A stretch of 64,000 nt of DNA from Picrophilus oshimae DSM 9789 (GCF_900176435.1 NZ_FWYE01000001.1:496001-560000); one strand, 5' to 3'. Positions 1 to 10,215 are shown, counted from the stretch's first letter. Translations and numbers: made by a program. Notes: a model not told the origin generated them from the letters alone.

Positions 1-2
1 AA

Positions 3-899
3 ACAATAGAGCCCAGCAGTCTAAGGGAGGTTACCGTGGAGGTTCCAAACGTTAAATGGGACGATATCGGTGGTCTCGAGAACGTTAAGTCTGAGCTAAG
101 GGAGGCTGTTGAATTACCATTATTAAATCCTGATGTCTTTAAGAGGCTTGGCATCCGTGCACCAAAGGGCTTTCTATTATATGGACCCCCTGGAACGGGC
201 AAGACGCTCCTTGCAAAGGCTGTTGCAAACGAGAGCAATGCCAATTTCATATCAATAAAGGGGCCTGAGGTGCTAAGCAAGTGGGTCGGAGAGAGTGAAA
301 AGGCCGTCAGGGAGATATTCAAAAAGGCAAAGCAGGTTGCGCCATCTATAGTATTCCTTGATGAAATAGATTCAATAGCCCCAAGACGCGGTGCATCCAT
401 GGATTCAGGCGTAACAGAAAGAATAGTTAACCAGCTCTTAACATCCCTTGACGGCATAGAGGTATTAAACGGTGTCGTCGTTATAGCAGCAACCAACAGG
501 CCAGACATAATAGATCCAGCGCTTCTAAGGGCAGGTCGTTTCGATAAAATAATGTACATACCACCACCGGATGAAGAGGGAAGATACAAGATACTTCAGG
601 TGCACACAAAGAACATGCCACTGGCACCGGACGTCGATCTTCGCGAACTTGCAAAGAAGACCGATGGCTTTGTCGGTGCTGATATAGAAAACCTATGCAG
701 GGAGGCTGGCATGATGGCATACAGGTCAAATCCAGATGCAACAGAGGTTACGCAGAATGACTTCCTAAACGCATTAAAGACGATAAGACCATCAGTTGAC
801 GAAAGCGTAATAAAATTCTATAATGACCTTGCAAAGAGCATGGGCCGCGATATAATCGAAAGGAAGAAATCCGTGGAGGATCTCGGTTTATATCAATAA
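3..899 (+). CDS. Cdc48/VAT AAA ATPase, C-terminal (D2) part, 5' truncated
   Basis: AAA+ unfoldase of the Cdc48/p97/VAT family, truncated by the window edge. The open frame continues upstream of the GTG at 36 ([18 protein letters not shown]), so 36 is an internal codon and not the start. Visible: the WDDIGGLE entry to the D2 module, Walker A GPPGTGKT, Walker B IVFLDEID, and the second region of homology with ATNRPD and an arginine finger region (LLRAGRFD). The protein ends in L-Y-Q, a hydrophobic-Tyr-any (HbYX) tail of the type that docks ATPases on the 20S proteasome. VAT unfolds substrates for the proteasome in the cytoplasm. Identity is firm; the N and D1 domains lie outside the window. Confidence 0.95.
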   Translation, partial: TIEPSSLREVTVEVPNVKWDDIGGLENVKSELREAVELPLLNPDVFKRLGIRAPKGFLLYGPPGTGKTLLAKAVANESNANFISIKGPEVLSKWVGESEKAVREIFKKAKQVAPSIVFLDEIDSIAPRRGASMDSGVTERIVNQLLTSLDGIEVLNGVVVIAATNRPDIIDPALLRAGRFDKIMYIPPPDEEGRYKILQVHTKNMPLAPDVDLRELAKKTDGFVGADIENLCREAGMMAYRSNPDATEVTQNDFLNALKTIRPSVDESVIKFYNDLAKSMGRDIIERKKSVEDLGLYQ

Positions 900-953
900 A
901 TTTTTTAATGCACCTAAAACAATTGTTTTATATTTTATAAATATTATTTATTA

Positions 954-1169
954 ATGGAGGAATACACATATAAAGGCTCATTAAAAAAGGTCTTCGATTT
1001 TATAAGAGAAAGAAAGGTAACAACACTATGCGAGATTATTGAAAACACAAATCTGTCCAAGAGGACTGTTCTCTATGCAATAAAAAAGCTTGAGGCAATG
1101 GATTTAGTATATATTAGTATATGTTTAAATGATGCCAGGCGCAGGTATTATTGTATAAACATTGCATGA
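954..1169 (+). CDS. small winged-helix DNA-binding protein
   Basis: 71 residues that read as a single winged helix-turn-helix domain: a helix, then CEIIENTNLSKRTVLYAIKKLE as the HTH with recognition helix, then a short wing ending in RRRYYCIN. Probable transcription regulator or chromatin-associated protein of unknown target. The ATG follows a TTTATAT element by about 25 bases, so it looks leaderless and separately transcribed from the upstream ATPase. A similar small protein (3681-3923) ends in RRYYAIN and may be a paralogue. The fold is inferred from sequence pattern only. Confidence 0.75.
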   Translation: MEEYTYKGSLKKVFDFIRERKVTTLCEIIENTNLSKRTVLYAIKKLEAMDLVYISICLNDARRRYYCINIA

Positions 1170-1170
1170 T

Positions 1171-1180
1171 TTTATATATT
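1171..1180 (+). promoter_or_regulatory. TATA box of the tgtA gene
   Basis: TTTATATATT centred about 25 bases upstream of the ATG at 1199. At this distance transcription would begin at or near the start codon, implying a leaderless mRNA. No Shine-Dalgarno sequence precedes the ATG. Confidence 0.6.
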
Positions 1181-1198
1181 ATATAAAAATCGCACTCC

Positions 1199-3076
1199 AT
1201 GGAGATACTTTTCAGGGAAAATCTTGCAAGGATAGCCAGGTTTAAAACCCCGCATGGTGAGATAGAAACACCGACGGTTATGCCGGTTATCAATCCAAAT
1301 CTTAACTTTCTGGATGAATCAACATTAAGATCATATGGTGTTCAGGCCGTTATAACGAACAGCTATATTATAAAGAGAAATCAAAGGTTAAATGAGGATG
1401 CATTAAGACATGGTCTGCACTCATTGATAAAATTCAGCGGTCCAATAATGACAGACTCGGGAACATTTCAGAGCCACGTGTACGGCGATATAGAGTATTC
1501 AAATAAGGAAATAGTCGATTTCCAGAAGGCCATAGGCAGTGATATAATAACAATACTTGATGTTTTCACCGAACCTGATGAAAGTTATAATTCCGCCAGG
1601 TCAAAGGTCATTGAAACGTATAAAAGACTTAAGGAAATAGATTTTGAGGATAAAATTATAGCCGGGCCGGTGCAGGGATCAATATACCCGGATCTAAGGA
1701 GGCTGTCCGCATATCTAATGTCTGATGCATCATATCTGCCCATAGGCGGGGTCGTTCCACTTCTTGAGTCATACAGGTACAGCGACCTTGTAAAAATAAT
1801 ATTTAATTCAAAGGTTTCATCTGATTTTTCAAGGCCGGTGCACCTCTTTGGAGGCGGCCATCCCATGTTCTTTGCCTTTGCGGTGATGCTTGGAGTTGAT
1901 CTCTTCGATTCCGCATCATATATAAAATACGCAAAGGACAACAGGCTTTTATACAGTGAGGGCACAAGGGCGTTAAATGATATAAGGGAGTTTCCTGAAT
2001 GGAGTCCAATCCATGGTAAATACACGCCACAGGAGCTTCTTCATGAGGAAAGTGAAAAAAGAACAAGAATGCTTGCACTTCATAATCTTAAATCGATATT
2101 CATTGAGATTAACGAGATAAAGGAGAGAATCTATGAAAACACACTTTATAATTATGTTGAGGAAAAGGCCAGGAGTCATCCGGCGCTTTTCAAGGCCTTT
2201 ATGTCCATGATAAATTACGATACCTCTGATTACTCACCTTTATCATATAAATCACCGTTCTTTTACTATGATAAAACATCATTGAACCATCCAATTATAA
2301 AAAGAATTATGAAATTCACAGAGAATTATATATCAAACAGCAGGCACACATTGATTATAAGTTCAAAGTACTGGAGGCCCGGCGTTAAAAACGAAAACGT
2401 AATAAAAAATATTGTGGAATGCACAGATTTTAATCTTTTAGTTTCATGGAATGGAATATACATACCACTTTTTCTTGAGGATTCATATCCTGTTCAGCAG
2501 CTTGTATCAAGCGGTTTAAACGATAAAAAACTTGAGGAAGACTATTTAAAAAGGTTAAAATCAATAAACAATGACATTGAATTTTATGAGGGGGAACATT
2601 ATGATAAAAGGCTTCGCGATTATGATACTGAAAAGATTAATACAATAGCAATGTTTCAATTCAATATTAATGAAAGGTTCTTTGATAAATCAAACATAAT
2701 AAAATCAAAATCAACAGGGCATATAAGAAACATAATTGAGGATAATAACATCATTGCAACAATGAGGAACGATGGATATCTCACACTATCAATAAAAGGT
2801 GCATACAGGCTTTTATCAATGAAGCCATGGCCGGGGCTGAGGGTTGTTGTCGATGATGAGAGCGGGAGATTCAATGCAAACGGATACAACGTCTTTTTTA
2901 AATTTATTAAATCATTTGATACCGGAATCATACCAGGAAATGAAACGCTCGTTGTCAGCGAGGATGATGATCTTTATGCCGTTGGCAAGGCAGCTGTATC
3001 TGGAATTGAAATGTATTATTATAAAAGCGGCGTGGCCGTAAAGGTTCATGAGGGTATAAACAAAAAAGCAGCATAA
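1199..3076 (+). CDS. tgtA: archaeosine tRNA-guanine transglycosylase
   Basis: Exchanges guanine-15 of archaeal tRNA D-loops for preQ0, the first tRNA-bound step toward archaeosine. The 625 residues match the full archaeal architecture: catalytic TIM barrel (about 1-290), linker domains, and a C-terminal PUA domain (about 545-620, with LRVVVDDES and DDLYAVGKAAVSG). The general Asp86 in TDSGTFQ and the nucleophile Asp237 in LFDSASY are present. The usual zinc site FPCxCPxC is not: residues 265-272 read FPEWSPIH, so three Cys are replaced by Glu, Ser and His, while the distal His295 (LALHNL) stays. Leaderless start at 1199 after a TATA box. Function is likely but the metal site is unusual. Confidence 0.93.
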   Translation: MEILFRENLARIARFKTPHGEIETPTVMPVINPNLNFLDESTLRSYGVQAVITNSYIIKRNQRLNEDALRHGLHSLIKFSGPIMTDSGTFQSHVYGDIEYSNKEIVDFQKAIGSDIITILDVFTEPDESYNSARSKVIETYKRLKEIDFEDKIIAGPVQGSIYPDLRRLSAYLMSDASYLPIGGVVPLLESYRYSDLVKIIFNSKVSSDFSRPVHLFGGGHPMFFAFAVMLGVDLFDSASYIKYAKDNRLLYSEGTRALNDIREFPEWSPIHGKYTPQELLHEESEKRTRMLALHNLKSIFIEINEIKERIYENTLYNYVEEKARSHPALFKAFMSMINYDTSDYSPLSYKSPFFYYDKTSLNHPIIKRIMKFTENYISNSRHTLIISSKYWRPGVKNENVIKNIVECTDFNLLVSWNGIYIPLFLEDSYPVQQLVSSGLNDKKLEEDYLKRLKSINNDIEFYEGEHYDKRLRDYDTEKINTIAMFQFNINERFFDKSNIIKSKSTGHIRNIIEDNNIIATMRNDGYLTLSIKGAYRLLSMKPWPGLRVVVDDESGRFNANGYNVFFKFIKSFDTGIIPGNETLVVSEDDDLYAVGKAAVSGIEMYYYKSGVAVKVHEGINKKAA

Positions 3077-3105
3077 TTTTAATATTTATATTTTAATATT
3101 ATACC

Positions 3106-3663
3106 GTGAGATATACCATAGACGGCAATGAGGTCTTTGAGGATAATATAATGGTTGCAACAATAAAATACAGATATAAACATGGCAAAAGCATCGTTTC
3201 AATTAATGGCATAAGGGACATAACAATTGAAAGATCCGGAAAAAATCTAATGGCATATGAGGACGATGAAAAAATAGAGATAAATAATGACATGTCATTT
3301 AATTATAAAAATTCATTATTTAAGGCATTTTTTGATAATAATCCTGGTGCCGGCATAGAGATATTAAAAAATGGAAAACATGCAGGGACAATAAGCTATG
3401 ATGATACCATTTACATGGAAATAGAGGACGATAACGATCTATCACCATGCATGATACTGATGCTGGCATCGAACATTTATGAAAACGGCCTTGATTTTAC
3501 AAGATTAATAGGCATATTATTCTATTTCATTGGATTAATATTGCTTTACATACTTCCAAAATACATTGGCATTTTGTACACGGCATTAATATTTATAGCA
3601 GTGGTGGTCTCTGGTTTTTTAATAAGCCTACTAATTTATAAAAAAAGGAAGAATAATATATAG
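3106..3663 (+). CDS. unrecognised membrane-anchored protein
   Basis: 185 residues starting at GTG 3106, 29 bases after tgtA. Residues 1-120 are soluble and beta-rich (alternating hydrophobic strands such as YTIDGNEVFED). Residues about 125-180 hold two closely spaced hydrophobic helices (LIGILFYFIGLILLYILP and YTALIFIAVVVSGFLISLL) followed by a lysine-rich tail, which suggests a hairpin anchor with the tail in the cytoplasm. I do not recognise a family. The next gene starts 17 bases downstream, so the two may be co-transcribed. Confidence 0.7.
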   Translation: MRYTIDGNEVFEDNIMVATIKYRYKHGKSIVSINGIRDITIERSGKNLMAYEDDEKIEINNDMSFNYKNSLFKAFFDNNPGAGIEILKNGKHAGTISYDDTIYMEIEDDNDLSPCMILMLASNIYENGLDFTRLIGILFYFIGLILLYILPKYIGILYTALIFIAVVVSGFLISLLIYKKRKNNI

Positions 3664-3680
3664 TTATTTTATTAAACACC

Positions 3681-3923
3681 ATGCCGGTTAAAAGCGATGA
3701 TATAAAATCAAGGGGCGGTGATGCAGAGTCATTAATAACATCATTTCTTGAAAAGAACAGGGATTCATATTTTACATTAAAGGAGATATCTGAAAGCACA
3801 GGCATAGACATTATTGAGCTGCACGTTATAATTACAATGATGCTATGGTCAGGCAGGATTAAGTACAGGGACATATACGACCATGAAAATAAACTGAGAA
3901 GATACTATGCAATAAACAAATAA
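3681..3923 (+). CDS. small winged-helix protein
   Basis: 80 residues with a winged-helix pattern: YFTLKEISESTGIDIIELH as HTH, hydrophobic third helix, and a wing ending in KLRRYYAINK. The C-terminal RRYY-x-IN signature matches the 71-residue protein at 954-1169, so the two are probable paralogues that flank tgtA. Likely DNA-binding regulator; target unknown. Confidence 0.7.
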   Translation: MPVKSDDIKSRGGDAESLITSFLEKNRDSYFTLKEISESTGIDIIELHVIITMMLWSGRIKYRDIYDHENKLRRYYAINK

Positions 3924-3951
3924 TTTTTAAATTAGATAATTATAATCAGGC

Positions 3952-5019
3952 ATGCTTGGATTTATTTATGGACTTATCCTTGGCATTTTTCTTGGCCTAT
4001 TAATATTTTATTTAATTGCAAAAATACTTTCAAAATCCATAACAAAGAGCATAAAAAGTGATATAGAGCTCTATTATCAAAAAATTCTTGATGAAAATTC
4101 ACAGAAGCTGATAGAAAAAAACACGGAGGTTATATCAAATATAAATGAGAAGAACAGGCTTGAGATAAAAAATATCATGGAGCCTGTTTATGAATCATTA
4201 AAATCATACAGGGAGTACATAGAGCGTGTTGAAAATGAAAGAAAGCTTGATTCAGGCAGCCTAAAGGCAAGTATAGAGAACCTTTCAAAGTATCTAAACG
4301 AGATAGACCACGATACAAGGGCCCTTGCAAACGCATTAAAAAACCCGTCAATACGTGGCAAGTGGGGGGAGATAACATTGAGAAGAATCGTTGAAATAGC
4401 AGGCATGAATCCATACTGCGATTTTAGCGAGCAGGTGACAATAAACAATGAGTACAGACCTGATATGGTTATAAACCTGCCAAATGGAAGAAAAATCATA
4501 ATAGATTCAAAGGTGCCATTGAATTCCTATTTAAATTACGTTGATGAAACAAATGAAAAGTTGAAGCTCGATCATTTAAAAAGGTACATAGATGATTTTA
4601 ATAACCATGTAAGAACCCTGGAATCTAAAAGGTACTGGCAGAATCTTGAGGGATCCGTAGATTTTGTAATAATGTTCCTTCCACTTGAATCGCTTCTATC
4701 AATTATCATGGAGAGGTCCAGAGAAACGGTGGAAAATGCCTTTTCAAGGCATGTTATTGTTTCAACACCGGTAACGTTAATATCGCTTTTAATGACCGTT
4801 CATGCGGGCTGGAACGAGAAGGAACTATCATCGAATATAAATAATTTGATGCTAAAAATAAAGGATTTCAGGTCAAGGCTTGATACATTTATGAAGGACT
4901 ACGATGAAATAGGAAATAACCTTGGCAAGGCATTGGAATCATATCAAAGGACAAAAGGCTCCCTGGAACGCCGCCTTGAGCCGATAATGCGCGAGTTCGA
5001 AAGGAATCTTGATAAGTAG
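3952..5019 (+). CDS. rmuC: RmuC family protein
   Basis: RmuC-type protein, a PD-(D/E)XK-fold family linked in bacteria to limiting DNA inversions and recombination. An N-terminal transmembrane helix (about 3-26) is followed by a coiled coil (about 30-125) and the RmuC domain (about 135-330) with the signature GKWGEITLRRIVE, then YRPDMVINLPNGRKIIIDSK, which carries the nuclease-fold Asp and the DSK motif. At 355 residues it is a usual length. Its stop abuts the stop of the convergent DUF357 gene with no spacer. The cellular role in archaea is not established. Confidence 0.88.
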   Translation: MLGFIYGLILGIFLGLLIFYLIAKILSKSITKSIKSDIELYYQKILDENSQKLIEKNTEVISNINEKNRLEIKNIMEPVYESLKSYREYIERVENERKLDSGSLKASIENLSKYLNEIDHDTRALANALKNPSIRGKWGEITLRRIVEIAGMNPYCDFSEQVTINNEYRPDMVINLPNGRKIIIDSKVPLNSYLNYVDETNEKLKLDHLKRYIDDFNNHVRTLESKRYWQNLEGSVDFVIMFLPLESLLSIIMERSRETVENAFSRHVIVSTPVTLISLLMTVHAGWNEKELSSNINNLMLKIKDFRSRLDTFMKDYDEIGNNLGKALESYQRTKGSLERRLEPIMREFERNLDK

Positions 5020-5304
5020 TCATTTGTATTGCGTGAACAGTCTGTAATCACTGCCGCCATAGAATATTCCAAGCCTTATGCCGGCATCAATCCAGCCGTA
5101 TGAATAATTTAATGCCGCAAATGCATTTATAAGATCGTTTTTATCATAGAAATACAGGGCATCATTGTAATAATTTCTTATCATGTCCAAAAAATCCCTT
5201 GCAACAACCATAAGATGCGAAGTCTCTGGCACGGCTATCCTTATTTTATCAAGGGCCTCGGCCTCTATTTTTATGTATCTTTCCACCCTTTCCTTTAAAT
5301 CCAT
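5020..5304 (-). CDS. DUF357 family protein
   Basis: 94-residue all-helical protein matching the archaeal DUF357 family: the C-terminal half has the characteristic DALYFYDKNDLINAFAALNYSYGWIDAGIRLGIF. The pattern resembles a helical hairpin of HEPN/TPR type. Function unknown. Convergent with rmuC (ends abut) and divergent from the MFS gene at 5382, sharing its short upstream region. Confidence 0.85.
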   Translation of the reverse strand: MDLKERVERYIKIEAEALDKIRIAVPETSHLMVVARDFLDMIRNYYNDALYFYDKNDLINAFAALNYSYGWIDAGIRLGIFYGGSDYRLFTQYK

Positions 5305-5344
5305 TGAATACCATTGTATATTTGTAAAAGAACTTTATTATAAA

Positions 5345-5355
5345 GGTTAATAACC
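5345..5355. promoter_or_regulatory. short palindrome upstream of the MFS exporter
   Basis: GGTTA-A-TAACC, an 11-base palindrome about 27 bases before the probable ATG 5382, just upstream of the AT-rich element expected to bind TBP. It also lies between divergent genes. Possible operator; the palindrome is short, so chance occurrence is not excluded. Confidence 0.35.
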
Positions 5356-5381
5356 ATTAAATATTGTATTAAGTGATATCT

Positions 5382-6800
5382 ATGAGGCGTATCGCTCTAT
5401 TTGTCATAGTTCTTGGTCTGATGATGACCGGCGTTGATACAACAGCAGTTATACTTGCATTGCCGGATATAACAACAGACCTTCACTCATCACTATCAAC
5501 AACGATCTGGGTTATTATAATGTATTTGCTTGTCATAGCAGTTATGACAACCCAGCTTGGCAGGATAGGTGACTCGCTGGGCCGTGGAAAAATGTACAAT
5601 TCCGGATTTATAATTTTTACTCTTGGCTCTGCCCTTGCTGGCACGTCCATTTTTGCAGATGAATTAATATTTTTCAGGGCTGTTCAGGCATTTGGTGGCG
5701 CACTCATGCAGGCAAACAGCGGGGCAATAGTTGCAGATATTTTCCCTGTGAATGAGCGTGGAAGGGCCTATGGATACACATCAATAGGGTGGACAACCGG
5801 GGCAACCCTCGGGATTCTGGTTGGTGGATTGATAACAACGTATATTGGCTGGCAGTACATATTTTATATAAATGTACCGATAGGCATCATTGCCGCAGTC
5901 CTTGGCATAATGAACATAAAGGACGATAAAAGACAGGAGTCCCACAGCGATATACCGGGATTTTTATCACTGCTTGCATCCCTGGTTCTAATAGCATACG
6001 GTGCATCAAATATAACAGGATACGGCGTTGATAAATTTAACATATTATTAATAATAACAGGAATAGCCATTTTAATATTTTTTATATTCATTGAGAGGCG
6101 GGCAGAATATCCAATAATAAACATGAAGATCTTCAAAAATCATATATTTTCGTTTTCAATACTTGCCTCATTCTTCCAGAGCATGGGCTATCTATCGGTT
6201 GTTTTTATAGTTATAATGTATTTACAGGGAATACGTGGATTATCACCATTAAATGCCTCGCTACTTCTGGTTCCAGGTTATGTTCTTGGCTCTGTTATAG
6301 CACCATTTGCCGGCAGGCTAAGCGACAGGATAGGTTCAAGAATACCGGCAACATTGGGTTTATCGATGATGATGGCTGGCGTTCTAATATACATGAGCTT
6401 TAGCGTGACAACCCCGCTTTACTTTGTAATAATAGCATCACTTGTAGGCGGCCTTGGCACATCCTTATTCTATCCTGCAAACAACAGTGCCGTTATGGCA
6501 AATGCGCCCAGGGGATTTTACGGTGTTTCCTCTGGAATACTTAGAACATTCGCAAACATAGGAACATTAATAAGCTATGTTCTTGCAATAACAATAGCAT
6601 CGATAACAGTTCCAAGGTACGTTGCCTTCGAGGTTTTTCTTGGCCTTCATAATATCGTTGGAACAATAGCAGGAAAATTCATGACAGGTATCAGATCAGC
6701 ACTTATTATGTCATTCATAATACTGGTAATAGCTGTTATACTTTCAATATCAAGGGGCCAGGAAAATCGTGCTGAAAAGGCGGTTAAATTAAAAACATAG
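5382..6800 (+). CDS. MFS drug/proton antiporter, DHA2-like
   Basis: Integral membrane exporter of the major facilitator superfamily, closest in pattern to EmrB/QacA (DHA2) pumps that expel drugs or organic compounds against protons. Twelve to fourteen hydrophobic segments are visible. Motif A is seen as LGRIGDSLGRGKMY, and the first helix has the DHA2-type GVDTTAVILALPDI. The frame is open from a GTG at 5373, but ATG 5382 (MRRIALFV) is preferred because a basic N-terminus precedes helix 1 and it fits a leaderless start. Substrate unknown. Confidence 0.88.
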   Translation: MRRIALFVIVLGLMMTGVDTTAVILALPDITTDLHSSLSTTIWVIIMYLLVIAVMTTQLGRIGDSLGRGKMYNSGFIIFTLGSALAGTSIFADELIFFRAVQAFGGALMQANSGAIVADIFPVNERGRAYGYTSIGWTTGATLGILVGGLITTYIGWQYIFYINVPIGIIAAVLGIMNIKDDKRQESHSDIPGFLSLLASLVLIAYGASNITGYGVDKFNILLIITGIAILIFFIFIERRAEYPIINMKIFKNHIFSFSILASFFQSMGYLSVVFIVIMYLQGIRGLSPLNASLLLVPGYVLGSVIAPFAGRLSDRIGSRIPATLGLSMMMAGVLIYMSFSVTTPLYFVIIASLVGGLGTSLFYPANNSAVMANAPRGFYGVSSGILRTFANIGTLISYVLAITIASITVPRYVAFEVFLGLHNIVGTIAGKFMTGIRSALIMSFIILVIAVILSISRGQENRAEKAVKLKT

Positions 6801-6843
6801 GTTACAATAGGAACTATTTTATAATAAATTATTTTTAAATATT

Positions 6844-7686
6844 ATGTTTAATAACAATCTCTTAAAAAACAGAAGGATTATAATAACAGGCGGTGCAACA
6901 GGCCTTGGTTTTTCCATGGCGGAAACTTTTGGATCACTTGGTGCATCAATAATAATTATCAGCAGAAATGAGGAAAATTTGAAAAACGCTGAAAAGAATC
7001 TTAGAGATTTAAACATAGATTCATATTATTATAAATGTGATATACGTGATTATGAATCAATATCAAAGACCCTGGGCGATATTGAGAATTCAATTGGCAT
7101 TCCGGACACCCTGGTAAACAACGCTGCCGGAAATTTTATATCAAAAACGGATGATATATCAAGGAACGGTTTTGATGCCATAGTAAATATTGTGCTTCAT
7201 GGAACATTTTACTTTTCACAGCTCTTTGGGAAAATGATCATGAAAAATAATATAAGGGGTACAATACTTAATATTGTGGCATCATATGCATGGACAGGAA
7301 GCCCTTACCTTGCAGCATCCGCCGCTGCAAAGGCAGGTGTGCTTGCACTTACAAGATCCATGGCAGTTGAATGGGGTCCAAAGGGTATAAGAATAGTCGC
7401 AATAGCACCAGGGCTATTCTACAGTGAAAACACATGGAGAAACTTTGGCATATCAGAGGATATTGAAAAAATAGCCGTTGAAAAGACTCCATTAAAAAGG
7501 CTTGTTACAAAATCAGAGGTATCAAATCTGGCGGCATATCTAATATCTGATATGGCATCATTTATAAATGGTGAGGTTATTACAATAGACGGCGGGGCCT
7601 GGCTTTCAGGCAATATTATAAATGATATATTCTCTGGCCTTGGCGAGGATTTCTTTGAAAATTTAATGAAAAAATCAAGGAAATAA
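6844..7686 (+). CDS. short-chain dehydrogenase, 2,4-dienoyl-CoA reductase type
   Basis: SDR-fold oxidoreductase, 280 residues. The nucleotide site is TGGATGLG with a following SRNEE, where the Arg suggests NADPH. The NNAAGNF motif is conserved. The catalytic YxxxK of classical SDRs is replaced by S-A-A-A-K in YLAASAAAKAGV, the Ser/Lys arrangement found in 2,4-dienoyl-CoA reductases, which also share LTRSMAVEWGPKGIRI and the C-terminal DGGAWLS. It likely reduces an unsaturated acyl-CoA in fatty acid degradation; the exact substrate is inference. Confidence 0.85.
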   Translation: MFNNNLLKNRRIIITGGATGLGFSMAETFGSLGASIIIISRNEENLKNAEKNLRDLNIDSYYYKCDIRDYESISKTLGDIENSIGIPDTLVNNAAGNFISKTDDISRNGFDAIVNIVLHGTFYFSQLFGKMIMKNNIRGTILNIVASYAWTGSPYLAASAAAKAGVLALTRSMAVEWGPKGIRIVAIAPGLFYSENTWRNFGISEDIEKIAVEKTPLKRLVTKSEVSNLAAYLISDMASFINGEVITIDGGAWLSGNIINDIFSGLGEDFFENLMKKSRK

Positions 7687-7719
7687 AAAAATTTATAAAT
7701 ATATTTTAATTCAATAATA

Positions 7720-8460
7720 ATGTCACCAGATATAAACCCGCTTGGCTTTCTATGGCCTGTAATAAGCATAATTATAGGAATCGTTCCGGTCATAATGCTA
7801 AGGGTAAGGGCCAGGATTTTTGGCGTTGCGGCAATTTCATATTTTATTGCAATTGCACTTAAGATAATTATTCAAAATTTTACATTGAATTATATTATTT
7901 TATATCCATACTATGTTCAGGGTTTATACTATGTTATTCAGACAGCCATTTTGGAGGCGGGTTTTTCATTCATATTTGCCATAATGTTTAAAATAGATAA
8001 ACCACTTGAATTCGGTGTTTCCCTTGCCTTCTGGGAAAATGCAATCTTCCTTGGATTTTTATCAGGAATCACACTGCCAGAAGTTTCAATTTCATACTAT
8101 TTAATAGCTTCAAATGCACCGGGATCAAAAATAATATACGAATCCTTAAAAAACACACTGCTTTATTTTGGGAATTACCAGCTTTTAAGATACCTCTTTT
8201 ACCATACCCTGGATCGTTTGTCATCGCTGTTTGCCCATGGGGCATGGGGTGCCATGGCATCACTCTACTTTATAAAAAGGAAAAAATCATATTTTATTAT
8301 AATGCTTCTCGGCCTAATTGATTTTCTTGTACCACTATTTTATGATCACATCATAGATTATTTTGACATCTCTGTTCTAAGTTTTTTATTTTCAATGATA
8401 GGATTCCTGTCAATGTATCTTGTATATCAAAAATATATGAAAAATAAGGTTGGGAATTAA
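7720..8460 (+). CDS. polytopic membrane protein, weakly YhfC/PrsW-like
   Basis: 246 residues with about seven hydrophobic helices. The middle (LEFGVSLAFWENAIFLG) and later (DRLSSLFAHGAWGAM, then LIDFLVPLF) segments resemble the YhfC family of putative intramembrane glutamic proteases related to PrsW/CAAX enzymes, where Glu, His and Asp sit at these points. The first EExxR-type motif is not intact (ILEAGFSFIF). It may be a diverged or inactive member. Leaderless-type start after TTTATAAATATATTTT. Family assignment is tentative. Confidence 0.6.
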   Translation: MSPDINPLGFLWPVISIIIGIVPVIMLRVRARIFGVAAISYFIAIALKIIIQNFTLNYIILYPYYVQGLYYVIQTAILEAGFSFIFAIMFKIDKPLEFGVSLAFWENAIFLGFLSGITLPEVSISYYLIASNAPGSKIIYESLKNTLLYFGNYQLLRYLFYHTLDRLSSLFAHGAWGAMASLYFIKRKKSYFIIMLLGLIDFLVPLFYDHIIDYFDISVLSFLFSMIGFLSMYLVYQKYMKNKVGN

Positions 8461-8530
8461 AAATAATTTAATTATTAAAAAAGTAATTATTATAATTTTA
8501 TAAAATATATATTTTTCAAAATTGAAAAAC

Positions 8531-8538
8531 ATTATATA
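8531..8538 (+). promoter_or_regulatory. TATA box of the 16S rRNA transcript
   Basis: ATTATATA in the spacer before 16S; with archaeal spacing the transcript would begin around 8558-8565. The next T-rich AT stretch (8500-8515) is a second candidate. Chosen because it is the closest TATA-like element before the structured GC-richer leader begins. Confidence 0.5.
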
Positions 8539-8570
8539 GAAAATTGTAATTAAGATAATACAAAAAAGGG

Positions 8571-8641
8571 TACCAGCCCTTAGCGAATGAATAGACATGC
8601 CTTCTATGGCATAGGATGATATTCATAATCCAAGGCTGGTA
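8571..8641 (+). other. extended hairpin in the 16S leader
   Basis: A long imperfect hairpin: outer arms TACCAGCC(C)TT at 8571-8581 and AAGGCTGGTA at 8632-8641, middle arms ATGAATA 8587-8593 and TATTCAT 8620-8626, inner arms ATGCC 8597-8601 and GGCAT 8608-8612 with a six-base loop. It sits in the transcribed spacer upstream of 16S. It has no tRNA features (no T-loop consensus). Likely leader structure that aids folding or processing; an independent small RNA is possible. Confidence 0.6.
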
Positions 8642-8679
8642 AAGATGAGGTTCCTATCCATGTGATAGGTTCTGATAGG

Positions 8680-8689
8680 TAAGGCAGAG
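8680..8689 (+). other. 16S processing stem, 5' strand
   Basis: TAAGGCAGAG is exactly complementary to CTCTGCCTTA at 10216-10225, on the other side of the mature 16S. GCC just inside (8693-8695) can continue pairing with GGC at 10211-10213 across small bulges. This is the position of the archaeal pre-16S stem, normally cut at a bulge-helix-bulge by the splicing endonuclease. Confidence 0.75.
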
Positions 8690-8733
8690 CCTGCCAATTC
8701 TTCTTTAAAAGTCGACCAAGTCGACATGGATTA

Positions 8734-10204
<1,471 letters not shown>

Positions 10205-10215
10205 ACGAAAGGCGA

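Noticed and set aside
8571-8641. tRNA-like gene before 16S
   Set aside because: The hairpin has no T-loop GGTTC, no 3-arm cloverleaf and no anticodon loop; it is better read as a leader hairpin.
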